From an uncultured Psychroserpens sp. (lineage in GTDB: Bacteria; Bacteroidota; Bacteroidia; Flavobacteriales; Flavobacteriaceae), in contig CANKZZ010000001.1 in NCBI GenBank assembly GCA_947488655.1, forward strand, positions 186,001 through 250,000: 64,000 nucleotides of DNA, given 5' to 3'. The translations under genes and the position numbers were made by a program. Position 1 is the stretch's first letter; each line of letters starts with the position of its first letter. The notes under the pieces were generated by a model. That model searched no databases and was not told the DNA's origin. It saw only the letters and a list, made by a program, of their open reading frames with translations. Of this stretch, positions 36,960-45,576 are shown in pieces.

Positions 36960-37865
36960 TTAAAAGTATCCTTGACGTTTTCTATCTTCCATTGCAGATT
37001 CTGAGCGCTTATCATCACTTCTATTTCCTCTTTCGGTTTGGCGCATACCAGATACCTCATCTGCAATTTTTTCTAAAGTATCAGCATCAGATTCAATGCC
37101 TCCTGTGATTGTTATATCTCCAAGGGTTCTAAATCGTATCTTTTTTGTCACAATTTCTTCATGAGATTCGAGAACTAGAAAATCTGAATTAGGGATCCAG
37201 CTATCTTGCCTCCAAACAACCTCTCTTTCGTGAGCAAAGTAAAGCGATGGTATAGCAATATTTTCTCTTTTTATGTAATTCCAAACATCCATCTCTGTCC
37301 AGTTACTAATTGGAAATGCTCTAAAATGTTCACCTTCAAAATGCTTTCCATTAAAAATATTCCAAAGCTCAGGACGCTGGTTTTTAGGATCCCATTGACC
37401 AAAATCATCTCTATGTGAGAAGAAACGTTCTTTAGCTCTCGCTTTTTCTTCATCACGTCTACCTCCACCAATCGCACAATCAATTTTATTAGACTCAATA
37501 GCATCTAATAATGTTGTTATTTGTAACGCGTTTCTAGTTGCGTTTTTACCACGCTCTTCGGCAACTCTACCCTCATCAATTGATTCTTGTACAGAACCCA
37601 CTATAAGTTTTACACCTAAATCATTAATAATATCATCTCTAAACTGAATTGTTTCAGGGAAATTATGACCAGTATCTACATGCATTAACGGAAATGGAAT
37701 TTTTGCAGGATAAAATGCTTTTTTAGCTAGATGTGTAACTAAAATTGAATCCTTTCCTCCAGAAAATAATATTACTGGGTTATCAAATTGAGCCCAAACT
37801 TCTCGTAATATAAAAATGGCCTCACTCTCTAATTCGTCTAAATAATTTAAATAATACTTACTCAT
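36960..37865 (-). CDS. cysD: Sulfate adenylyltransferase subunit 2
   Basis: This 301-residue PP-loop enzyme has VILFSGGKDSILVTHL (SGGKDS at residues 35-40), VDTGHNFPET, and GGRRDEEKARAKER, all CysD signatures. It forms adenosine 5'-phosphosulfate from ATP and sulfate with CysN. Its start overlaps the cysC stop by 8 bases. No cysH, cysI or cysJ is nearby, so the product is most likely destined for PAPS and sulfation rather than cysteine. Confidence 0.97.
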   Translation of the reverse strand: MSKYYLNYLDELESEAIFILREVWAQFDNPVILFSGGKDSILVTHLAKKAFYPAKIPFPLMHVDTGHNFPETIQFRDDIINDLGVKLIVGSVQESIDEGRVAEERGKNATRNALQITTLLDAIESNKIDCAIGGGRRDEEKARAKERFFSHRDDFGQWDPKNQRPELWNIFNGKHFEGEHFRAFPISNWTEMDVWNYIKRENIAIPSLYFAHEREVVWRQDSWIPNSDFLVLESHEEIVTKKIRFRTLGDITITGGIESDADTLEKIADEVSGMRQTERGNRSDDKRSESAMEDRKRQGYF

Positions 37866-38460
37866 GGTTGAGTTGTAATTTTGGTGTTATAAAATCTACT
37901 ATTCTTTTTACAGAATCTTCTATAGATTCATCTTCGGTTTTTATCTCAATATCAGGTTGCTCTGGAGCCTCGTAAGGTGCCGAAATACCTGTCATATTTT
38001 TAATTTCTCCAGCTCTAGCTTTTTTGTAAAGCCCTTTAACATCTCGTCGTTCACACTCCTCAATACTGGTGTTAATATATACTTCGACAAAGTTAACATC
38101 TTTGACGATAGTTCTTATATTCTCTCTATCTTTTTTATATGGCGACACAAATGCTGCAAAAACAACGAGACCTGCATCTATCATTAAATTAGATATTTCT
38201 GCAATTCTTCTTATGTTCTCTGTTCTATCTTTTGGTGCAAACGTTAAATCGTTATTAATACCCTTTCTAATATTATCTCCATCTAAAGAGTAGGTTTTAA
38301 TACCTGATTTAAACAAGGACTCCTCTACCAAATTAGCTATAGTAGATTTACCAGATCCTGATAAACCCGTAAACCAAATTAAAAACGAATTATGCTTATT
38401 TGACACAACTCTATCTTTTCTTGATACTTGATAATTATGAGGTATAATATTTTCTTTCAT
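37858..38460 (-). CDS. cysC: Adenylylsulfate kinase
   Basis: This 200-residue kinase has the P-loop GLSGSGKST (residues 32-40), DGDNIRKGINNDLTF and FVEVYINTSIEECERRDVKGLYKKA, all typical of APS kinase. It phosphorylates APS at the 3' position to make PAPS, the donor for the sulfotransferase at 33809-34708. It is the first gene of the cysC-cysD-cysN run and overlaps cysD by 8 bases. Confidence 0.96.
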   Translation of the reverse strand: MKENIIPHNYQVSRKDRVVSNKHNSFLIWFTGLSGSGKSTIANLVEESLFKSGIKTYSLDGDNIRKGINNDLTFAPKDRTENIRRIAEISNLMIDAGLVVFAAFVSPYKKDRENIRTIVKDVNFVEVYINTSIEECERRDVKGLYKKARAGEIKNMTGISAPYEAPEQPDIEIKTEDESIEDSVKRIVDFITPKLQLNHE

Positions 38461-38487
38461 GTAATAATTATAAGATATTAAGTGGAA

Positions 38488-38913
38488 TTAAGCATTTCTG
38501 TTTGGTAAACCGTAATTGATTTTATACCAAAAACGCTCATGTAAATAATATAAAAGCATTTTAGTTACCACCTCTGCAAATCCAATTTTTAAACCTGTTA
38601 ACGGATCTCCAGAAATTATCCAAGCTAAAATCATGGTATCTAAGGTACCAATAAATCTCCAGGTAATAGTTTTTGCTATATGTCGTTTACGACTTTCTAG
38701 TACGCGTCCATCTTTAGACAAATTAATTTTAAACCAAACTCTTTCGTGTAAATAATAAAGCAGCATTTTAGTAACAACCTCTGCTAAACCTATTTTTAAA
38801 CCTGTGGTTGGGCTACCAGATATAATCCATGATAAAATTATAGTATCTAAGGTACCTATAAGTCTCCAAGTAATGGTTTTGGCTATATGTCTTTTATGAG
38901 ATGAATCTGCCAT
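38488..38913 (-). CDS. Tandem DUF2061 membrane protein
   Basis: This 141-residue protein consists of two copies of the DUF2061 unit (residues 7-64 and 76-133), joined by an 11-residue linker. The copies are identical at 50 of 58 positions. Each has KRHIAKTITWR, a hydrophobic hairpin and TKMLLYYLHER. DUF2061 is a small predicted membrane domain of unknown function, usually found singly. The gene sits between cysQ (1-base gap) and cysC (27-base gap), inside the sulfation module. A role in sulfate or PAP movement is possible but unsupported by any motif. Confidence 0.88.
   Translation of the reverse strand: MADSSHKRHIAKTITWRLIGTLDTIILSWIISGSPTTGLKIGLAEVVTKMLLYYLHERVWFKINLSKDGRVLESRKRHIAKTITWRFIGTLDTMILAWIISGDPLTGLKIGFAEVVTKMLLYYLHERFWYKINYGLPNRNA
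38515..38688 (-). repeat. Second DUF2061 repeat unit
   Basis: Codons 76-133 of the tandem gene repeat codons 7-64 with 8 amino-acid changes. Many codons differ only at the third base, showing that the duplication is old and the protein sequence has been conserved. Confidence 0.85.
38722..38895 (-). repeat. First DUF2061 repeat unit
   Basis: Codons 7-64 form the first 58-residue unit, from KRHIAK to FKIN, in register with the second copy 207 bases downstream on the minus strand. Confidence 0.85.
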
Positions 38914-38914
38914 T

Positions 38915-39709
38915 TTAGGAGACTAAAAACCATGGGTTTAATAAATTTTCTTTGTTGTATAAAAGTGGTGCATTTGTCTCTTTAGAGATAACATCAACTC
39001 CAACAGCATTACATATGGCCTGACCAGCAGCTGTATCCCACTCCATTGTTGGTGCAAATCTAGGGTAGATGTCGGCATTACCTTCAGCAACGAGACAAAA
39101 CTTTAAAGAGCTTCCTTTAGACACAATTGTTACGTTTTTACCTGTAGATTTTAAATTTTCTACAAAATCTAATGTTTCTTGACTCATGTGCGACCTACTA
39201 CCTACAACTTCTACCTCGTTTGTTTTTTGCTTTGTTTTAAGGGCTTGTGATTGCTCAACAAGGTCTTCTAAGCTTGTATTATGAGATTCTAAATTTGCTT
39301 TGTAAGCTAGATTTGTAGAAACATCTGCAAAATAAAGTGTCTTAGATGCTGGTACATAAATAACGCCTAAAATTGGCTTGCCATTTTCTACTAGAGCTAT
39401 ATTAACAGTAAATTCTCCATTTCTTTTAATAAACTCTTTTGTACCATCTACAGGGTCTACAACCCAGCAAGTTGACCACGTTTTTCTAACATCATAATCG
39501 GTTTGCTTGTTCTCCTCGCTAATTATAGGGATTGTAGTAGGCTCTAAAAACGAATTAATAACATCATTAGCTTTTTTATCTGCCTCTGTAAGTGGTGATT
39601 TGTCGTTTTTATATTCTACATCAAAAGCAGTGTCATACACTTGCATTATAACTTCTCCTGCCTTTAAGCAAGCTTCAATAGCTATCTCTAAATTTCTTTT
39701 TAATTCCAT
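38915..39709 (-). CDS. cysQ: 3'(2'),5'-bisphosphate nucleotidase
   Basis: This 264-residue phosphatase of the inositol monophosphatase superfamily has the metal-binding DPVDGTKEF (from residue 85), SEEN upstream, and WDTAAGQAICNAVG near the C-terminus. CysQ hydrolyses PAP, the inhibitory product of sulfotransferases, to AMP. Its position with cysC, cysD, cysN and the sulfotransferase fits product clearance in polysaccharide sulfation. Confidence 0.95.
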   Translation of the reverse strand: MELKRNLEIAIEACLKAGEVIMQVYDTAFDVEYKNDKSPLTEADKKANDVINSFLEPTTIPIISEENKQTDYDVRKTWSTCWVVDPVDGTKEFIKRNGEFTVNIALVENGKPILGVIYVPASKTLYFADVSTNLAYKANLESHNTSLEDLVEQSQALKTKQKTNEVEVVGSRSHMSQETLDFVENLKSTGKNVTIVSKGSSLKFCLVAEGNADIYPRFAPTMEWDTAAGQAICNAVGVDVISKETNAPLLYNKENLLNPWFLVS

Positions 39710-39710
39710 T

Positions 39711-41549
39711 TTATTTTTCTACTTCTTCAATTTTTAAACTTGAAGGTATTATTAATGCTTCACAGTTTTCTGTAGCTACGCCTTCCCAGTTTTTACTAAT
39801 TTTATCTTTACTGGTTGGCCCTAAGATTATTTTAATAGTGTTAGTTTTAATATTTCCGTAGAGATCACATTGATACCATCCATCTCCCAAAGGAGTCATT
39901 GTGGCTTTAACATTGTCAAAATTACCTCCAGTACTTACTTCTTTAACTGTTCCTTTTTCTAAATTAAATATAGCATCTAATCTATTTGGATATTGACCTT
40001 GAACTCGCAATCCAAAAATGGTACCTGCATCTCCTTTTTTTAATTTAACACTGGTTTTATAATATGCGCCATTATTAACTTTGTTATTAGCAACTACAGC
40101 ATAAGATGACGCTACAGTATTAGTTCTAGATATTCTATAAGCTACTTGTTTATTTAGTACTTGTGATGTTGTAGAGACATTTACTTTATTCTTTACCCAA
40201 AGAGACACATCTGGTATTTTTATATGCTCTATTTTTGGTTCTTCTTCAATAATAATGTCATCTAAGTTATATTTATTTTTGAGACTTATGAGCTCGGTCT
40301 TTAAAAACCCTTGATTAAATTCTAAATTAGCTCTAGAAAACCCATTACTAAAAAATTCTTTTTTAAGTGGCTTCTCAAAGACTGCCATTTCCTTTTTGTA
40401 CTCGGCTATAAGGTTTTGTAAGTACTCTGGTCGTCTCACTTTATCTAATGCATAAGCTAACTCTTTGAGATAGACAGAGTCTTTCTCTTTATCGAGAAAT
40501 AAAAAATGCTCGTACTTTTTTAGTTTTAACCCAGAATTACCATCAAAAGCAATTGGTTCTAATTTTGATGTTATTGGATTGTAGTAAAATCTCAAATTTA
40601 TGATGTAGGTACCATGAGCAGCTCCAAAGAGATTTAAAATAGCATTTTGCATTGCTAATTTTTTTACATCAAATGCTTCATGAATAGGACGTTTATTTTG
40701 ATAAACATCATCTAGTAAATTTCTACTGAGTTTAAAGTATTTAAACATTGTACTGTCTAGAACTACTTTTTCTTCGGAAAATGGTAATATTTGATATTTG
40801 GTCTGAGACACCAAATCGTAATTCATAAATTCTCCCCATTTATAACCTAATGACGAACCCACTTCTATACTCTTACCTACTTCATTCCAAAAATTATCTT
40901 CAGAGAATTTTAAAATGATACTTTCTTTACCACTATTGCTTTCAATGGTTCTTTTATCAAAAGTTTCTTCTAGTGCATAAATGCCAACATTTTTATTGAT
41001 GTCTTGAGATGTTTTTTTGCCTTTAACATGGATTGAGCCTTCTACATAATTATATCTCAAACCCATTAAACCTTCGCGTTTTATAGCTTTTAAATATAGC
41101 CACTCTGCAGTATAGAAAAACCCTCTTGTTTGTGGATGATGAATTGAGAATTTACGCATCCCAAGAATGGTTTCATCCCCTTTGAGTTTAATTCTATAAG
41201 ACCATTTATCGCCTTTAAGATGATCTGTCCAGTCTCCTTTTAGCCTAACCTCAGCATCATAGTTTTTATCTTTATAGGTTACCGTTGCTGGTACATAATC
41301 ATCATCATTGGTTTCTAATATACCTTTACTTAAAGCAGTAAGTCTTTTTTCTTTAATTTTATCAAAAGACTTTTGGTTAAAGGTAAGCTGCAAACCATCT
41401 AAAGTGGTTGTTTTTTCAATCTTAGGTACATTTACAGGATACTTAGGTTGTTTCTTTTCAACAGGGTTAAAAGCAAACAATAGTATAACCAAGCCTAATA
41501 GGCTTAACAAAAAAATTCTAGTAAATGTATTTGAAGATTTAAGCTTCAT
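39711..41549 (-). CDS. CotH-kinase-like protein with C-terminal accessory domain
   Basis: This 612-residue protein has an N-terminal membrane anchor (about residues 10-27). A CotH-like core follows: VRLKGDWTDHLKG (101-113), RKFSIHHPQTRGF (132-144), VGIYALEETFDKRTIES, and the late acidic motif PIAFDGNSG (Asp336). Residues about 475-595 form a domain matching the end of the DUF4296 lipoprotein at 34754-35668 (GLRVQGQYPNRLDAIF, GDGWYQC, IILGPT). CotH-family proteins are atypical kinases known from spore coats. Here the catalytic domain should face the periplasm. The DUF4956 gene ends 3 bases upstream of its start codon, then VTC. The substrate is unknown. Confidence 0.82.
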   Translation of the reverse strand: MKLKSSNTFTRIFLLSLLGLVILLFAFNPVEKKQPKYPVNVPKIEKTTTLDGLQLTFNQKSFDKIKEKRLTALSKGILETNDDDYVPATVTYKDKNYDAEVRLKGDWTDHLKGDKWSYRIKLKGDETILGMRKFSIHHPQTRGFFYTAEWLYLKAIKREGLMGLRYNYVEGSIHVKGKKTSQDINKNVGIYALEETFDKRTIESNSGKESIILKFSEDNFWNEVGKSIEVGSSLGYKWGEFMNYDLVSQTKYQILPFSEEKVVLDSTMFKYFKLSRNLLDDVYQNKRPIHEAFDVKKLAMQNAILNLFGAAHGTYIINLRFYYNPITSKLEPIAFDGNSGLKLKKYEHFLFLDKEKDSVYLKELAYALDKVRRPEYLQNLIAEYKKEMAVFEKPLKKEFFSNGFSRANLEFNQGFLKTELISLKNKYNLDDIIIEEEPKIEHIKIPDVSLWVKNKVNVSTTSQVLNKQVAYRISRTNTVASSYAVVANNKVNNGAYYKTSVKLKKGDAGTIFGLRVQGQYPNRLDAIFNLEKGTVKEVSTGGNFDNVKATMTPLGDGWYQCDLYGNIKTNTIKIILGPTSKDKISKNWEGVATENCEALIIPSSLKIEEVEK

Positions 41550-41552
41550 TTA

Positions 41553-42230
41553 TTAATAGTTTTCGATAAAACTAAATTGTATATCTCCTAAAGTTTTTAA
41601 ATCATTTTTAGCTTTAATAATACTATCAAAATCATTAAACTCAACATTGAGTGAAAGCTCTGTAGAATTATTAGCATCATCTAGTCGTCTCAAATCTATT
41701 TTTGAACAGTGATTTCTAAGTAACTCTAATATTTTGTTTTCATCCAAACCTTTATCTGATGTGTTTGAGATTGTAACAATTAAATTTTGCTGCACTGCTC
41801 TTTTAACAGAATTGTAGTTTTGAATTACTATGTAAAGTATAATTACAATTGCTCCTGTAAGCGTTACAACTCTTTGATTTGCTCCCATACCCAAACCTAG
41901 TGCAATAGCAACAAAAAAGTAAACAAGCTCTTCTGGCTCCTTTATAGCGGTTCTAAATCTTACAATAGATAATGCACCTACAAGTCCTAATGATAATGCT
42001 AATGACGATTTAACAATAGAAATTACTAACATTACCGTTACCGAAATTAACACGAAAGTTTGAATTAATTTTTTTCTATTTGAAAGCGAATTTCCATATT
42101 TAGAATAGACTAAACCAATAATATAGGACAGGATAATTGTTATAAAAATATTAATTAAAAAATCAACAATTGATGATTCTCCAGAACCAAATTGGTTAGC
42201 TAAATCGGTTAAAAAAGATTGTTCTTGCAT
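41553..42230 (-). CDS. DUF4956 membrane protein
   Basis: This 225-residue protein has three to four membrane helices, then the conserved segment LGLVGALSIVRFRTAIKEPEELVYFFVAIALGLG (about residues 83-116). A soluble C-terminal ferredoxin-like part carries VTISNTSDKG and LNVEFND. This is the DUF4956 pattern. Members are recurrently found beside VTC-domain polymerases and CotH-like proteins, as here, and may form the membrane partner of the VTC protein. Function is not established. Confidence 0.88.
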   Translation of the reverse strand: MQEQSFLTDLANQFGSGESSIVDFLINIFITIILSYIIGLVYSKYGNSLSNRKKLIQTFVLISVTVMLVISIVKSSLALSLGLVGALSIVRFRTAIKEPEELVYFFVAIALGLGMGANQRVVTLTGAIVIILYIVIQNYNSVKRAVQQNLIVTISNTSDKGLDENKILELLRNHCSKIDLRRLDDANNSTELSLNVEFNDFDSIIKAKNDLKTLGDIQFSFIENY

Positions 42231-42250
42231 TGTAGTATATTGTTATAGTT

Positions 42251-43009
42251 TTATTGTGGAAATTGTTTTAAAGTATTTATACCGTTTACGTATTTTGAAT
42301 TTTTATTTAATCTAAATGGAAACTGAGTAGATATAGCATACGATTTATCATCATCTAATAAGCCATATTTTAACTCTACAATTTTATTTTCGTCACTTGT
42401 TGGGGCAAAATTAAAATTATTAAATCGTTTATCTATTTTATGATAAAGTAATTTATAATCTAATGTTACTCTAAACTTATTATCTGCAGACATAAAATAT
42501 CGTCTAAAGTATGAATTTAATAAAGTGGGTGTTACCATTCTAGTAGATTCTAAAATAGTTAATGGTAGATTAGATGCTTTAAAAATATTTTGAATTTTTG
42601 TGTTATCAAAATCATTATCTAATACAAACGATTTTAGTTTGTAAGACCACTTATCTCCAACTATCCCTTTTTTAATTTTAATTTCTAATACTGGTTCTTT
42701 TATTTCACCAAAAGTATCTCCATACCAACGTATTCTAACTTTTTTTCTATCAGATACTCCAAGTACATTATCAAAATAGTCGTTATAAGCTGCAGTATCA
42801 AAGTAGATGTTATTAACTTGTCTTAAATGAAAAACCTCTCTAAAAAGAGCTTTATTTCGTTTAATATACTGCTCTATAGTATTTAAAGAAAAGCCATCTG
42901 GTACTGTAAATTTTCTTTCAAACCTATAATTGTTTTTTTCATCAACAAAATGAAGCTCATCGCTATTTGCGATTTCTTTGGCTTGATCTATCAAACTGTT
43001 TTTCATCAT
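42251..43009 (-). CDS. VTC-domain polyphosphate-polymerase-like protein
   Basis: This 252-residue protein has the triphosphate-tunnel (VTC) motifs in order: YRFERKF (28-34), IYFDT (68-72), KVRIRWYG (90-97), EIKIKKG (109-115), VELKY (211-215) and NSKYVNG (237-243). In yeast VTC4 this domain polymerises ATP-derived phosphate into polyphosphate inside the tunnel. There is no membrane helix or SPX domain; the adjacent DUF4956 protein may tether it. It overlaps the beta-helix gene by 4 bases. Activity here is inferred from family; a different NTP-dependent polymer reaction cannot be excluded. Confidence 0.88.
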   Translation of the reverse strand: MMKNSLIDQAKEIANSDELHFVDEKNNYRFERKFTVPDGFSLNTIEQYIKRNKALFREVFHLRQVNNIYFDTAAYNDYFDNVLGVSDRKKVRIRWYGDTFGEIKEPVLEIKIKKGIVGDKWSYKLKSFVLDNDFDNTKIQNIFKASNLPLTILESTRMVTPTLLNSYFRRYFMSADNKFRVTLDYKLLYHKIDKRFNNFNFAPTSDENKIVELKYGLLDDDKSYAISTQFPFRLNKNSKYVNGINTLKQFPQ

Positions 43010-45564
43010 TGTTTTGGTGTATTTCTTGTTTCATCACTACTTACTCCAAACTCAACACCATACATTCTATCTTTTACATTTTGAGTTGTTTCAATCTTTT
43101 TGCTATCAACTATCATTGAAGACGAACTTTCTATCAAATATTTAGTTTCAATTCCTAACATAGAAACATTATTGACCGTTATGTTAGATGGCCCAAATTC
43201 TGGCTTTTTTTGAAATGCAGTAAATCCTAATTTTGTGTTAGAAATTTTTAAGTTTTTAGCTATAACAATTGATAAATCTTTACCTGCAACTGCAATTTCG
43301 CTATTAGAAATATCAACGTTATCAACATCCATTTTACTATTCTCTCCTGCGCTAAGTCCTTTGTCTCCAGCGTTACTTATAGTTACATTTCTTATTATAA
43401 GTGAAGATCCAGAAACATCTATGGCATCGTTGCCTAGCTCATCAAAATTGCAATTTGAGATTGTACCTTGTACATAATCGCCATCAAATGCATCAGATTG
43501 TGTGTTATATAGAGTGACTTGGTCCATTGTAAATTTAGCTCTAACAATATTTAAAGCATCTTCACAGGCATTATTTTTAATAGAGACATTTTGTAAATCT
43601 ACAGGAGATTCATAAAATGTTACAGCACCCGTAACTCCCCAATTAGCATGAGTTGGGTTTCTAAGATGATCAAAAATAACATGTTTTAACTTAGACTTTT
43701 TTTGTTCACTTAGTACTAAAAGCCCTTGCCCTTTTCTGTCTGATGAATATACCTTAATAGGATTTTCTTTAGTACCAATAAATCTTAGTGGCGAATGAGA
43801 AATAATTTTACCTCCTTTTATAATATTGATAATTGTACCTGGTTTAAGTGTAAATGTATAGTTCTTATTTATAACTAAAGGAGAGTCTATTACTATAGAG
43901 TCTTTAGAAAATGATATTTCTTTAGTACTTTCATTTACAATAATATCTCTATGGTTGTTTATATAGGTCTTATTTCTAAAAATATCATCCTCAATATCAT
44001 TATTTTTTTGATACGGAATTATAGAAGATATATGTGTTTTATTTAAGCTGGTTAAGCGATACTTAATTTTTAACTCATTGATATGCTTTGGTAAAACGAA
44101 GCCAATAATTTTTTTCTTTTTACTCACAAAAAGATTTTCAAAACTTCTTGGTAAAGCTATTGTGATGGTGTCCTTTTGTTGACTTTTAATATTAACTACA
44201 GGGTTTAAACTGGTAATTGTTTTATTTCCGAAGTGACTTAATTCTATAATGTCAATAGCATAATTAGAGGTATTAAACACAGATAACACCATCTCTTCAC
44301 TATTTATTGAGATTAATTCAGATTTTAATGCAGACGATGGGTTTAAGCTTTTATTTATAACTCTTTGATTAACTTTTAAAACATCAAAATCGAAGATGTG
44401 ATTAGGATTGCTTTTATTAATGAAAGCAACTTCGTTTTTAAATTGAGCGTTGTTGTTTATAAGAGTTTCGTAAAGATTTATTTTAGACACTTCTTGTAAC
44501 GCTAATCTATAAGATTTTAAATAGTCTTGATTTTCAATTTCTGAAGCTTTTAGATATGATAACGCTTTTTCTCGTGGGCAATTAGACATAGCGTGTAATG
44601 GTTCTAACAGATTAGAATCATCATTAAACACAAAATATTCTATATCTTGGCAATCTTCTACAAACAGTGGTTTTAAAGCATTGTAGTAAGCTAATTTTTC
44701 TTGATTAATAATAGCACCAAATCTCTTCTCGTTGTTTAGATAACTACCTAAAAGCTCTTTAACCATGTTAGATTTCTCGCCATTAAATTCTAATAATTCT
44801 AAAGCAGTATTATCTCTGGTATTAATCTTTTTCCAAAAAATCTTAGGTTTTACAATGGTTATTAAAGTTAAATTTTCCGAAGCAATAAAATCATCAATTG
44901 GTTGGTAGTATCTATTAACCTTTTTATTTTTTTCTTGAAGACTGCTAGGCAAGTATTTTATATCATAAGCATCTAATTGCTTTGTAAATAACGACGTGAA
45001 AAGAAATGGTTCTTTTTCAATCTCATTACTTTTTAACGAGTTAGAAACCTCAACTTTCTCTAATTTTTTAAAAGGTGCATCTAATGTAGATTGCCATGGT
45101 TGATCTATTTTTTTTTGAATCTTGTTTTTAACAATCATTTTCTCTATATCTATAAGAGGTAGTGGCAGTTTGAAAACACCGTAAGTTTTATCATTATTAT
45201 TAAATAAAACTGCATCATTTGTAATATTAAAAGTAAGAAACTCTTTATTTGCCTCTAATAGCGTTTTATTTGATGGGTAAATGTTTACTATAAAATCTGT
45301 ATTAATATGATTATCATCTGGAAAGGTTTTAAAGATTAATAATTTTCTAATAGCATAATCATTTACTGTAGCTGTAAAAAATGTTGAGTCATTTGTTTTT
45401 GCTGTGCCTAAAGCTCTACCGTAATCTAATGGTAATGGGTTTAAGTATTTATTAAAATCTTCATTTAGGTCATGAGTTTTACTGTCTTGGATTGATAAGA
45501 CTAAAGCAACAATTAATAACAAAAATGGAATTCCGATAATGAATTTTGATAGATGTTTTTTCAT
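43006..45564 (-). CDS. Large membrane-anchored protein with C-terminal right-handed beta-helix
   Basis: This 852-residue protein has one N-terminal membrane segment (about residues 8-25). The central region (about 30-520) is unlike any family I recognise. The C-terminal part (about 530-830) shows parallel beta-helix repeats: PLVINKNYTFTLKPGTIINI, SLIIRNVTISNAGDKGL, SKMDVDNVDISNSEIAVAG. Such folds often bind or cleave polysaccharide. It overlaps the VTC gene by 4 bases and is coupled to DUF4956 and CotH-like genes, so it is probably the extracytoplasmic partner of that module. Confidence 0.8.
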   Translation of the reverse strand: MKKHLSKFIIGIPFLLLIVALVLSIQDSKTHDLNEDFNKYLNPLPLDYGRALGTAKTNDSTFFTATVNDYAIRKLLIFKTFPDDNHINTDFIVNIYPSNKTLLEANKEFLTFNITNDAVLFNNNDKTYGVFKLPLPLIDIEKMIVKNKIQKKIDQPWQSTLDAPFKKLEKVEVSNSLKSNEIEKEPFLFTSLFTKQLDAYDIKYLPSSLQEKNKKVNRYYQPIDDFIASENLTLITIVKPKIFWKKINTRDNTALELLEFNGEKSNMVKELLGSYLNNEKRFGAIINQEKLAYYNALKPLFVEDCQDIEYFVFNDDSNLLEPLHAMSNCPREKALSYLKASEIENQDYLKSYRLALQEVSKINLYETLINNNAQFKNEVAFINKSNPNHIFDFDVLKVNQRVINKSLNPSSALKSELISINSEEMVLSVFNTSNYAIDIIELSHFGNKTITSLNPVVNIKSQQKDTITIALPRSFENLFVSKKKKIIGFVLPKHINELKIKYRLTSLNKTHISSIIPYQKNNDIEDDIFRNKTYINNHRDIIVNESTKEISFSKDSIVIDSPLVINKNYTFTLKPGTIINIIKGGKIISHSPLRFIGTKENPIKVYSSDRKGQGLLVLSEQKKSKLKHVIFDHLRNPTHANWGVTGAVTFYESPVDLQNVSIKNNACEDALNIVRAKFTMDQVTLYNTQSDAFDGDYVQGTISNCNFDELGNDAIDVSGSSLIIRNVTISNAGDKGLSAGENSKMDVDNVDISNSEIAVAGKDLSIVIAKNLKISNTKLGFTAFQKKPEFGPSNITVNNVSMLGIETKYLIESSSSMIVDSKKIETTQNVKDRMYGVEFGVSSDETRNTPKQ

Positions 45565-45576
45565 TAAGTATTCTTA

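Noticed and set aside
38515-38895. Mobile or recently duplicated DNA element at the DUF2061 gene
   Set aside because: The copies differ at many silent sites, have no terminal repeats and lie in one frame, so this is an old intragenic duplication.
41176-42658. Short similarity GDKWSY(R/K)(I/L)K shared by the CotH-like and VTC-like proteins
   Set aside because: Only about nine residues match and the surrounding sequences differ; it is most likely chance or convergent beta-strand composition.
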